Below are positions 8,345 through 16,171 of a stretch of 32,688 nucleotides of DNA, piece by piece. The position numbers and the translations under genes were made by a program. Under the pieces are notes generated by a model. That model had not been told where the DNA came from. It worked only from the letters and a program-made list of their open reading frames with translations, and made no database searches. This stretch comes from Acidobacteriota bacterium (GTDB lineage: Bacteria; Acidobacteriota; UBA6911). The stretch's first letter is position 1; each line of letters begins with the position of its first letter. The stretch lies in assembly GCA_016934295.1 (NCBI GenBank), contig JAFGTD010000052.1:1-32688 (forward strand), in the 5' to 3' direction.

Positions 8345-10198
8345 CTAGGGATTAATCCTGATCGTAAGCATTTTCCATCCGGCAGCCAGATAGTTCGTCC
8401 GGGGCAATTCGTATTCCTGTAAAGAGGAAATTCCTATCGGGATTATCGCCCCGACCTTACGCTCCGAGCCCAGTATCGACAGTATCGAAGGAGGCAATCC
8501 GGGCAATCCTTCCCCTTTGACCACGGCGCCCGTTTCCCGGCGAAACATCCGGATATACAGGTGATCGTTTTTTCTCAGGTTATTAATCAGCCGGATGAGA
8601 TGGGAGAGATTTCGCGGAACCAGGATTTCGTCCTCCGGCTGTTCGTCCATCGACATCAGGGTTGTTCCGTCCGCAACCAGCAAATGCAACGGACCCGGCG
8701 TAATGTTCGACGGAATCTGCAACGGATAGACATTCTGAATGGTATCCCCGTTCGCCTTTTTACAGGAAATTTCAAGCTCCAGGGAGTCACCGGCCTTCGC
8801 TTCGGTCCTGTTCAACCTGATGGAATCAAGCAGAGCGGACCGATCGCTTTCCTGTACGGTAATCGTAAGATCAATGTCTTCAATGTCCAGATTTTTATAG
8901 CCGAAGGCCAGAAGATAATTGACCGGAAGGGCGGCGGAGACGGAAATAGCATCCGCAACGCCGCTGTCGGAAGAAAACCGGTTGTACACTTCCACAGCCT
9001 CTTCATTCTTAACCCGGACTTTTCCCTGGACATCGATCGTCAAAACGCCCTGGCCGCGTTCGGAAATCGCGATACTGTTGTAAACGGCCAGATTCACCAG
9101 AAGCGGCGTAAGGAGCCGATCCTGCACCATTTCGTACTCGAACGTCTTATATAATCTCCGGCTGGTTTTAATACGGACCTTCAGGGGTATCATTCGGGTT
9201 GTTTCGCCCAGACGGCCGAAAATGCCCATGCCCCGATCCTGGCGGATGGAACCGACGGCTTCTCCCATCTCCAGGATTTTGAAGGAGCTCTGCAGGCTTG
9301 GAAAGATGAACATCGTTCGGGCTTTATGGACAGGTAGATCGGTGAATCCCAACTCCAGCAGGCTGTGACCGAATGCGTATAGCTTGTCGCCGTCAATATA
9401 GGTGACCGTGCCTCCGGCCGAAACCTCCAGGTCTCCCCGGATCAACGGAATGATAATGTTCGAACCGGGCTCCAGAGCCGTCGTATCCGGATCCGCCATA
9501 AAGCCGGAAGAATCTTCCGGGCGCATTCCACCGACTCCCTGCAGGATCGACAATCCCATAACCCGGAATTTAGGCTGAAACAGCTGCAGGGTTTTGGCGT
9601 CGAATCCGCCAAGACTGAGAGGAGTGGCGATCGGAACCAGTGCATGGCTTTGCAGGCTTTCCGGCATGAGTTGGGTTTCGCCATCGCCGCGGAAAATAGC
9701 ATGCCCGGTCGAGAGATTTCGGATTCCGGGCGAAGATATTGTGGCTTTTGAAAAAACGTCAATCTGCGTATCCAGGTGAAATTCAATTTCCGGGGTCGGG
9801 CTCTCCTTAAAGGAATCCACCATTTGAGTAATCGGAGTGATTCCACAGATTGCCTCTTTGGCATAGGAGTAGGTAAATGCGACGGCGCCCAGGAGTTTGC
9901 CGTCAATGAAAACCGGGCTGCCGCTCATCCCTTCAAAAACGCCCGTTTCATCGAGCATTTCTCCGCTGAGCCGGGCAAGAACCGCATCCGCCCCGGCCTC
10001 GAAGCCGCGTAAAACTCCCAGAATTTCCACCTGGAATTCTTCCGGCCTGTCTCCCCGGAAGCAGGTCTTTCCGACTCCCTTCATGCCGGGTTTCAGATCG
10101 TTGATATCGAAAAATTCTGTATTCGCCCGTGCAATCGGTAATAGAATCCATACAAACAGGATTACGGCGAAAATAATGAAAGACTGTTTCCGAGTCAT
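8345..10198 (-). CDS. SpoIVB peptidase S55 domain-containing exported protein
   Basis: After a membrane or signal segment (SFIIFAVILFVWILLPIA), the S55 signature appears: PGMKGVGKTCFRG, then FEGMSGSPVFIDGKLLGAV with the putative nucleophile near Ser92, then GGTVTYIDGDKLYAFGHSLLELG with a His near 278. In Bacillus SpoIVB the GH motif precedes the SGSP motif. Here the order is reversed, so the domain looks circularly permuted. Residues after about 330 are beta-rich and unassigned. The protein is probably periplasmic or inner-membrane attached; whether it is an active serine protease cannot be told from sequence. ATG 10198 has AAAGG 7-8 bases upstream and is better than the TTG at 10213. It is the first gene of a probable three-gene envelope operon. 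Confidence 0.85.
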   Translation of the reverse strand: MTRKQSFIIFAVILFVWILLPIARANTEFFDINDLKPGMKGVGKTCFRGDRPEEFQVEILGVLRGFEAGADAVLARLSGEMLDETGVFEGMSGSPVFIDGKLLGAVAFTYSYAKEAICGITPITQMVDSFKESPTPEIEFHLDTQIDVFSKATISSPGIRNLSTGHAIFRGDGETQLMPESLQSHALVPIATPLSLGGFDAKTLQLFQPKFRVMGLSILQGVGGMRPEDSSGFMADPDTTALEPGSNIIIPLIRGDLEVSAGGTVTYIDGDKLYAFGHSLLELGFTDLPVHKARTMFIFPSLQSSFKILEMGEAVGSIRQDRGMGIFGRLGETTRMIPLKVRIKTSRRLYKTFEYEMVQDRLLTPLLVNLAVYNSIAISERGQGVLTIDVQGKVRVKNEEAVEVYNRFSSDSGVADAISVSAALPVNYLLAFGYKNLDIEDIDLTITVQESDRSALLDSIRLNRTEAKAGDSLELEISCKKANGDTIQNVYPLQIPSNITPGPLHLLVADGTTLMSMDEQPEDEILVPRNLSHLIRLINNLRKNDHLYIRMFRRETGAVVKGEGLPGLPPSILSILGSERKVGAIIPIGISSLQEYELPRTNYLAAGWKMLTIRINP

Positions 10199-10354
10199 CC
10201 TGAAACCTTTCAAAAGGATTAAGTATAACAGATTTGCAGATGCTGTTGATTGCCTGGAAAGAGAAGATTTTCGAGAAAACGTTATGCGGTACGTCCAAAT
10301 TTAACGCGAGGTTTCTAAAATTGAAGTCCATCAACATGAAAAATATTGCGCTGA

Positions 10355-10561
10355 GCTGAAGACTACAATGTGAATACCGCCCGGTCCGACTGTCATGCCT
10401 GGGGATCGAGTCCCAATATTGAATTGTACCGGACGGTGCTCGGCATCGATTCCGGAGCCCCCGGTTTTGCCGAAGTCAGGATGGAACCCCATCTGGGCGC
10501 ACTTAAAAAAGCCGGTATGCCGCCTATACAACAGCCTATATACTCACGAAATGCGGGCTAG
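10355..10561 (+). pseudogene. C-terminal remnant of an alpha-L-rhamnosidase-like (GH78-type) glycoside hydrolase
   Basis: The frame reads [19 protein letters not shown] and continues through [16 protein letters not shown] and [14 protein letters not shown]. This is the characteristic C-terminal region of GH78-type alpha-L-rhamnosidases, where RSDCHAW, a VLGI.P..PGF run and a V.I.P.L..L segment recur. An in-frame stop stands at 10352-10354, no signal or catalytic domain is present upstream, and the last dozen residues no longer resemble the family. It is about 65 codons of a protein normally many hundreds long. Its stop shares the bases CTAG with the thrS stop on the opposite strand, so it abuts a second damaged gene. 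The assignment rests on recalled family motifs, not a search. Confidence 0.6.
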
Positions 10562-12063
10562 AAGGTTGTTTCCCCGGCAAAGGTCCGGGTCAGCTGTGCG
10601 CATTTATCTAAAAAGGCGTCCGTGGACAGGGTGCGGACATTCCCGTCCAGGGTTCGGACACTTACCTCGTCATTCTCCTTCTCCCTGGGCCCGATCGTAA
10701 CGATGGCCGGTATATAGGCAATCTGTGCATCGCGAACCTTCCGCTTCAGCGTTTCGTTGCGATTGTCCAGGGACGCCCTGAACCCGGCCCGCATCAACCG
10801 GCCCACCAGTTCCGTAGCATAGGAATCCAGTGCTTCGTTTACGGTCAGAACCACGACCTGTTCCGGTGACAGCCAGAAAGGGAATTTTCCACCGTACCGT
10901 TCGATCAGGAGAGCCAACGTGCGCTCGTAGCACCCTATAGAGGAGCGATGAATGATCATCGGCGTCTTCTCATGACCGTCCCTGTCGATATAGGTCAGGC
11001 CGAACCGCCCGGGAAGCGCGAAATCGATCTGAACGGTAATGACCGTATCCTCCTTGCCCCATACATTCTTCATTTGAATATCGAGCTTGGGTCCGTAAAA
11101 GGCCGCTTCTCCGTCCGCCTCGACATAGGTCAGGCCGTTTTCGTCCAGGATCTCCTTGAGCGCCTTCTCCGAGGACTCCCACGCGGCCGGATTGTCGATA
11201 TACTTATCCGTCTTATCAGGATCCCACTTGGAAAAGCGGTAATAGTAATCGGTCAGATCGAGCGTTTCCATTACGTAGCCGATAAGCTTGAGAACGTCGT
11301 GAAATTCCTTCTTTAACTGCCCGGGGGTACAGATGATATGCCCCTCCGAAAGGGTAAACTGGCGAATGCGGGTCAGTCCGTGCATTTCACCCGAGGCTTC
11401 GTTCCGGAACAGCATCGAAGTTTCGGAATAGCGGACGGGCAGGTCCCGGTAGCTGTGCAGCTTCCGCTTATACAGCATGAACTGAAACGGACAGGTCATG
11501 GGGCGCAGCGCCAGGACCTCCCTGTTTTCCGCCCCTTGCGGATCCGTCCGGGATATTTCCTCATGGCTGTCTCCCATGATGAACATCCCGTCCTTGTAGT
11601 GCTGCCAGTGGCCCGATATTTTGTAAAGATCGCTCTTGGCCATAAAAGGCGTGAGCGTGCTCCGATAGCCGCGGATAAATTCCTCGTCTTCAATGAAGCG
11701 CTGAAGAGTCTTCATCATAACGGTGCCCCGTGGGGTGAAAAGGGGAAGCCCCTGCCCGACATTGGGATTGCTGATAAAAAGATCCAGCTTCTGCCCCAGC
11801 CGAACATGGTCGTTCTCTTCCGCCTTGCGCCGCGCCTCAAGATAGGCATCGAGGGACTTTTTATCGCCGAAGCTTGTAGCATAGAGCCGCGTCAGCATCC
11901 TGTTGCCGGAATCTCCCCGCCAGTAGGCGCCGGCCAGCCGAAGCATCTTGAAGGCCTTCAGCATGCCGGTCCGGGGGATATGGGGCCCGCGGCAGAGATC
12001 CACGAACTCCCCGATCCTGTAACAGGTAAGGGTCGCATCTCCTGTCCGCAATGAATATCGCAC
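10558..12063 (-). CDS. thrS: Threonyl-tRNA synthetase lacking its N-terminal third (TGS and most of the editing domain)
   Basis: The enzyme class attaches threonine to tRNA-Thr. Homology begins abruptly at [18 protein letters not shown]. The end of the N2 editing domain ([17 protein letters not shown]) is present, but the TGS domain and the HxxxH half of the editing zinc site are gone. The catalytic core looks intact: [33 protein letters not shown] and [11 protein letters not shown], which supply the Cys/His/His zinc ligands and class II motifs, followed by a complete anticodon-binding domain. Sequence style resembles the second ThrRS of Clostridia. The only start near the junction is a GTG at 12063, overlapping the stop of the flavoprotein gene by one base, with no ribosome-binding site; translational coupling would be needed. 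The frame remains open to 12609 only by chance, inside that gene. It could be a decaying paralogue or a functional editing-free enzyme. Confidence 0.8.
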   Translation of the reverse strand: MRYSLRTGDATLTCYRIGEFVDLCRGPHIPRTGMLKAFKMLRLAGAYWRGDSGNRMLTRLYATSFGDKKSLDAYLEARRKAEENDHVRLGQKLDLFISNPNVGQGLPLFTPRGTVMMKTLQRFIEDEEFIRGYRSTLTPFMAKSDLYKISGHWQHYKDGMFIMGDSHEEISRTDPQGAENREVLALRPMTCPFQFMLYKRKLHSYRDLPVRYSETSMLFRNEASGEMHGLTRIRQFTLSEGHIICTPGQLKKEFHDVLKLIGYVMETLDLTDYYYRFSKWDPDKTDKYIDNPAAWESSEKALKEILDENGLTYVEADGEAAFYGPKLDIQMKNVWGKEDTVITVQIDFALPGRFGLTYIDRDGHEKTPMIIHRSSIGCYERTLALLIERYGGKFPFWLSPEQVVVLTVNEALDSYATELVGRLMRAGFRASLDNRNETLKRKVRDAQIAYIPAIVTIGPREKENDEVSVRTLDGNVRTLSTDAFLDKCAQLTRTFAGETTF

Positions 12064-12629
12064 TAGCGTAATTTTTTCACCAGCCGGGCGACACTCACGC
12101 CCAGAACGCGGGATTCCTCCATGGCCGACATATCGATTCCGCCGCCGACGCCGGTCAGCACATCTCCTATCTCCCGTCCATAGCCGATAGCGCCACCGGC
12201 CACAATCATACCCTGTGCAATGCAGAAGGAATAGATCAGCGACCGGGTTTGTATCGCCCCGACTCTTCTTGTAACCACCAGCGCGCCCGCGACTTTGTCC
12301 TTCAGGGCCCGGCGCTGGAGCAAAGCGAACATGCGATCCATTATGGCCTTGCCCTGCGCGCTTACGCTGCCGAAATAAACCGGTGTGCCGAAAATAATGC
12401 CGTCCGCATGTTCGAGCATTCCGTAAAGTTCCTGCATGTCGTCCTGGACCACGCAACTCCCGGCTTCGAAACACAGGCCGCAGGCATCGCAGGGCGCCAC
12501 ATTCTTTTCCGACACACGAAAAACTTCCGTTTCGCAGCCTTCCCTCTCCGCCGCCAACATGACCTGATTCATCAATATTTCGGTATTCCCGTTTTTTCGA
12601 GGACTGCATGCAATACCAAGTATTTTCAT
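12063..12629 (-). CDS. Iron-sulfur flavoprotein / NADPH-dependent FMN reductase family protein
   Basis: Flavodoxin-fold protein of 188 residues. The N-terminal FMN phosphate loop is GIACSPRKNGNTEIL, and a compact Cys cluster follows (CDACGLCFEAGSCVVQDDM, spacing C-x2-C-x2-C-x5-C), as in iron-sulfur flavoproteins that bind FMN and a [4Fe-4S] cluster. GTPVYFGSVSAQGKAIMDR is the usual flavin-side loop. Such proteins move electrons and in some anaerobes detoxify oxygen species; the partner here is unknown. ATG 12629 is supported by a strong GGAGGT 6 bases upstream; longer starts to 12695 would discard it. The gene is complete. Its stop codon overlaps the apparent start of the truncated thrS. Confidence 0.85.
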   Translation of the reverse strand: MKILGIACSPRKNGNTEILMNQVMLAAEREGCETEVFRVSEKNVAPCDACGLCFEAGSCVVQDDMQELYGMLEHADGIIFGTPVYFGSVSAQGKAIMDRMFALLQRRALKDKVAGALVVTRRVGAIQTRSLIYSFCIAQGMIVAGGAIGYGREIGDVLTGVGGGIDMSAMEESRVLGVSVARLVKKLR

Positions 12630-12858
12630 TGTCTTACCTCCACATACCCAATGGCGCACCGGGCTGACAGGATCCGTAAAATGCAGCAGAAACACGATTG
12701 CATCCGGAATTATTCCCTATTAATCTTTGGTATCTGTCGCCATTCCGCATTCTCACCGGGATTGACCGCCACACAGAAGACAGGGCGGTGGAATCCCGTA
12801 AGGAGTTACCGGGCGATTATATCCGGCAGCATTGAAAAAAAAGGAATTAAAAAACCAG

Positions 12859-14643
12859 ATGAATACAAATCCGGAAACAGAATACGGCATTCGTTTAAAA
12901 CAGAGGCAGGCGGCCGCCGCTCGACATGAATCGCTGCATCGAAGAATCGGAAACACCCGGCTGATTCTGTTTCTGGCCGCAGCCGTCATGGCCTGGTTCG
13001 CTTTTAAAACCGGCGGGCTCCATCCATTGTGGCTGTCGCTTCCTGCGACCGCATTCCTTGCGCTTGTCGTCCGGCACAGCCGCGTTCTTAAGAATCTCAA
13101 TCGCAGCAGGCGCGCTATCCAATTCTACGAAACGGGACTGGCCCGCATTGAAGAACGCTGGGAAGGATGCGGCGAACCGGGGAAACATTTTAACAATACG
13201 GCGCATCTCTATGCACAGGACCTGGATCTCTTTGGAAACGGCTCTCTGTTTCAGCTTTTATGCAGCGCACGCACCCATGCCGGGGAAGAGAAACTGGCAT
13301 CCTGGCTTAAAACTCCGGCGGATTTGGAAGAAGTCCGGTCCAGACAGGAGGCGGTGGATGATCTCCGGAATAGGCTGGACCTTCGCGAAGACCTGGCCGT
13401 TTTGGGGGAAGATATTCGCGCCGGACTGGATCCCCCTCCTCTTCTCGCCTGGGGGAAAGGGCCGGCAATGCCCCCGTTAATCCCGATCCGGATCGTCGCC
13501 GCGCTTCTTTCCCTTTTTGCCATGGCATCCCTGACGGTCTGGGGTCTTACGGGACAGCACACATGGTTTCTGGGAACAGTTCTCGCTGAAGTCGTTTTCT
13601 TCTACTTATTGCGCCGTAAAATCAGGCCCGCCGCCAGGAAGGCGGAACTGGCATGCAGGGATCTGAAACTTCTCTCTCTTGTGCTCGCACGTCTTGAAAA
13701 GGAAACTTTCAAGTCCCGGCACCTCGGGATGCTGAAACGGGCGCTGGATCGCAATGACCGCTCCCCCTCCCGGTTGATCGCACATCTTAATTCCCTGACG
13801 GAACTGTTGGAATCCAGGAGAAACGCCTTTTTTGCACCCATAGCGTTTCTGTTGATCTGGGAAATCCAATTCGTATTTCTGATTGAAGACTGGCGCCGGA
13901 AATACGGAAGTGCCATTGCCGGCTGGCTTGAAGCAACCGCGGAATTTGAGGCCCTTTCCTCCCTGGCAGGATACGCATACGAACATCCGGAGGATCCATT
14001 TCCGGAATTAACCGAACAATCCCCCTGTTTTGACGGCCGGGGGCTCGGTCATCCCCTGATTCCCGAAGGCCGGTGCATTCGCAACGATGTGATTCTTTCG
14101 AAGGACTCCAGGGTGTTGATTGTAAGCGGATCCAATATGTCCGGCAAAAGCACGCTGCTGCGCACGGTCGGCATTAATACGGTTCTTGCTTTAACCGGAG
14201 CTCCTGTTCGCGCGCACCATTTGCGCATATCGTCGATGGTCCCGGGAGCCTCCATACGCATCACAGATTCTTTACAGGCGGGGACTTCCAGGTTTTATGC
14301 GGAAATTACGCGCCTGCAGAAACTTGTCGCCCTGGCCGGCGGGCCTGTGCCGTTGCTTTTTCTACTGGACGAGTTGCTTCACGGTACAAACTCCCATGAC
14401 CGCCGTATCGGTGCGGAAGCTATCGTGGAAGCTCTTGTGCGCCGAAATGCCGTCGGGCTACTGACAACCCACGATCTTTCGCTGGCGCATATTGCCGACA
14501 GGCTCGCCCCGCTGGCCGCCAACGTTCATTTCGAAGACCACATCGAAAACGGCCGGATGGAATTCGACTATAAACTTCGCCGGGGAGTTGTGAGAAAAAG
14601 CAACGCGCTCGAGCTCATGCGGTCCATCGGGCTGGAGGTCTGA
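12859..14643 (+). CDS. Membrane-anchored MutS-family ATPase (MutS domain V protein)
   Basis: The C-terminal 200 residues are a MutS-type ABC ATPase: SGSNMSGKSTLLR (Walker A), DSLQAGTSRFYAEI, LFLLDELLHGTNSHDR (Walker B with signature elements) and LLTTHDLSLAH. Mismatch-recognition domain I is absent. Instead there are hydrophobic helices at about residues 40-75 (LILFLAAAVMAWFAF and following) and 210-255, predicting inner-membrane anchoring. The middle part (about 110-200 and 260-390) corresponds to the lever and clamp helices. Related proteins exist in many Bacteroidetes and other bacteria, and their role is not established. ATG 12859 gives MNTNPETEY; a TTG at 12832 is in frame but poor. The gene is divergent from the flavoprotein gene and convergent with the next one. 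Confidence 0.85.
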   Translation: MNTNPETEYGIRLKQRQAAAARHESLHRRIGNTRLILFLAAAVMAWFAFKTGGLHPLWLSLPATAFLALVVRHSRVLKNLNRSRRAIQFYETGLARIEERWEGCGEPGKHFNNTAHLYAQDLDLFGNGSLFQLLCSARTHAGEEKLASWLKTPADLEEVRSRQEAVDDLRNRLDLREDLAVLGEDIRAGLDPPPLLAWGKGPAMPPLIPIRIVAALLSLFAMASLTVWGLTGQHTWFLGTVLAEVVFFYLLRRKIRPAARKAELACRDLKLLSLVLARLEKETFKSRHLGMLKRALDRNDRSPSRLIAHLNSLTELLESRRNAFFAPIAFLLIWEIQFVFLIEDWRRKYGSAIAGWLEATAEFEALSSLAGYAYEHPEDPFPELTEQSPCFDGRGLGHPLIPEGRCIRNDVILSKDSRVLIVSGSNMSGKSTLLRTVGINTVLALTGAPVRAHHLRISSMVPGASIRITDSLQAGTSRFYAEITRLQKLVALAGGPVPLLFLLDELLHGTNSHDRRIGAEAIVEALVRRNAVGLLTTHDLSLAHIADRLAPLAANVHFEDHIENGRMEFDYKLRRGVVRKSNALELMRSIGLEV

Positions 14644-14708
14644 TATGCATGCCTGACGAATTGATGCCGCGGAGGAGCCTGCCGGCGCGCAATACTTCCA
14701 CGACTGCA

Positions 14709-15812
14709 TCAATTTCTGTCCGGGTTTATTCTCGTCGCATCCACCTTAAAGGTTTTTCTGCCCGCGTCATGATCCCAGAATCCGGCTTCCTCCATTGCCG
14801 TGCCGGGAATATATCCTGCGGCAGTCTTCGGACCGTCCTCCGAAGTGGGCAGATCAAAAACGGCGCCAACCTCAAAGTGCGTGGCATCGATGACGCGATA
14901 CAGGTAAGAGTCTCCCGTAACGCGGTCCGTCTTCTGGTTAATGTAAGTTCCCGGATTAATATCGCAGTCGGACAGAGTCCGCGGCAAAACGCCCTGGTTT
15001 TTATAAAACAGCTGCACCCGACGGCATATATTTGCCAGGTCGCTGATACGCTGATTATCCTGTGCATAGAGACGCGCTTTCATAGGGCTTCCCGCCGTCC
15101 AGAACCCGAATCCGAGAATCCCCAGCACCGCCGCGATCATAACGGCATATGCGATCCTGCCCGATTTTTTTAATCTGTGTTCTGCGGAAGGCGCTACCTC
15201 GTCCTGGCGCAGATCCCGCAGGTAATGGATGAAAACAATACCTGCCAGAACACCTACCACGAGGACTTTAAGTCCGAACCTAAGAGTTAGATCCCCCGAA
15301 AGAAAACGAACAATCAAGGATATGAGATCCGCAACAATCGAAACAGACGCCACAAAAAGCGTGAGGTAGGTCAACCAGCGGCGCACCGGCGATATCCGCT
15401 GGCCGGGATTCCGCTGCGCTTCCCGCGTAATCAGCCTGACCATGAAGAGGAAAACCGGAAAAGATACAATCACCGAAGCGATCCCATAACGCAAGGATAC
15501 TACCCAACGCCATACTGTTTCTCCGGGAGCCGGAAGATGGATATTAATCAAATCAAACAGAACCGATCCCAGCCCGAAAACGAACGTATAAAGAGATGAG
15601 AAAAGCACCAGGAACAGGAAGGCTTCCTTTGCGGAGCCCGACACGCGTTTTCGTGGAACCGGCAGCGGCAGATCGCACTCCACGAATGCATCCAGGGCGG
15701 CATTGATTTCCTTTGATGTCCAACCGCCTTTCAAAAGGCCCGCGCTTATGTCTTCCCTGGACACCCCGCGACGCAGGGCCTCATACACAAAATCGTTAAT
15801 TTGCGAATTCAT
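14709..15812 (-). CDS. Multi-pass membrane protein, DUF5671-like, with pseudopilin-like C-terminal part
   Basis: Residues 1-45 form a small helical domain (INDFVYEALRRGVSREDISAGLLKGG in two stretches, then GWTSKEINAALDAF). Four hydrophobic helices follow at about 60-215 (AFLFLVLFSSLYTFVFGLG, IASVIVSFPVFLFMV, LTYLTLFVASVSIVADLIS, VLVVGVLAGIVFIHYL), the pattern of DUF5671 proteins. A fifth helix near 225-245 precedes a soluble region with RISDLANICRRVQLFYKNQG and PGTYINQKTDRVTG, resembling type II secretion pseudopilin-like globular ends. Function is unknown. ATG 15812 has GGAG 7 bases upstream. The 3' end lies 65 bp from the MutS-like gene, in convergent orientation. Confidence 0.7.
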   Translation of the reverse strand: MNSQINDFVYEALRRGVSREDISAGLLKGGWTSKEINAALDAFVECDLPLPVPRKRVSGSAKEAFLFLVLFSSLYTFVFGLGSVLFDLINIHLPAPGETVWRWVVSLRYGIASVIVSFPVFLFMVRLITREAQRNPGQRISPVRRWLTYLTLFVASVSIVADLISLIVRFLSGDLTLRFGLKVLVVGVLAGIVFIHYLRDLRQDEVAPSAEHRLKKSGRIAYAVMIAAVLGILGFGFWTAGSPMKARLYAQDNQRISDLANICRRVQLFYKNQGVLPRTLSDCDINPGTYINQKTDRVTGDSYLYRVIDATHFEVGAVFDLPTSEDGPKTAAGYIPGTAMEEAGFWDHDAGRKTFKVDATRINPDRN

Positions 15813-16171
15813 GATCCCGCTCCATTTCTAATAAAACCGTTATGCCCGAAAAAAGCATGTTTTGGGCTTACCCCGAACCACGGGGTGTGAATGGCATTTA
15901 CAAACATCTTGTTCCCCGTTTCCCGTTACAAACTACGGTCAACAATGCGGAACGGGAAACACTGAACGAAAATAAATCCTCCCCATAAATTCTCCCCGGT
16001 CCAACATATCATCACAATATCGCTTAGCCTGAAAATTCGGCCTTAAACGGGATAATATTTCACAGGCACATCCCGTACCAATCGGACGTTCAATCAAACA
16101 TTTGTATTTAAATCACTTATAAAATGAGGCTTTTAAGGCATATTTTACTATAGACATAAAATGAACATATA
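15813..16171. other. Divergent AT-rich spacer upstream of the sigma-54 regulator
   Basis: The spacer contains two small hairpins near 15842-15892: GCCC-AAAA arms around GCATG, and ACCCCG paired with CGGGGT around AACCA. Towards the regulator gene it becomes strongly AT-rich (about 16090-16170), which fits a promoter, but no convincing -35/-10 pair or -24/-12 sigma-54 site was assigned. No coding or RNA gene was seen. Confidence 0.5.

Noticed and set aside
12064-12609. Upstream 180 codons of the long open frame leading into thrS
   Set aside because: They are a frame-shadow of the flavoprotein gene on the same strand; the residues show no TGS or editing-domain motifs.
14659-14714. Inverted repeat AATTGATGC / GCATCAATT between the MutS-like and DUF5671-like genes
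   Set aside because: Nine-base arms with a 38-base loop and no T-run; too weak to call a terminator.
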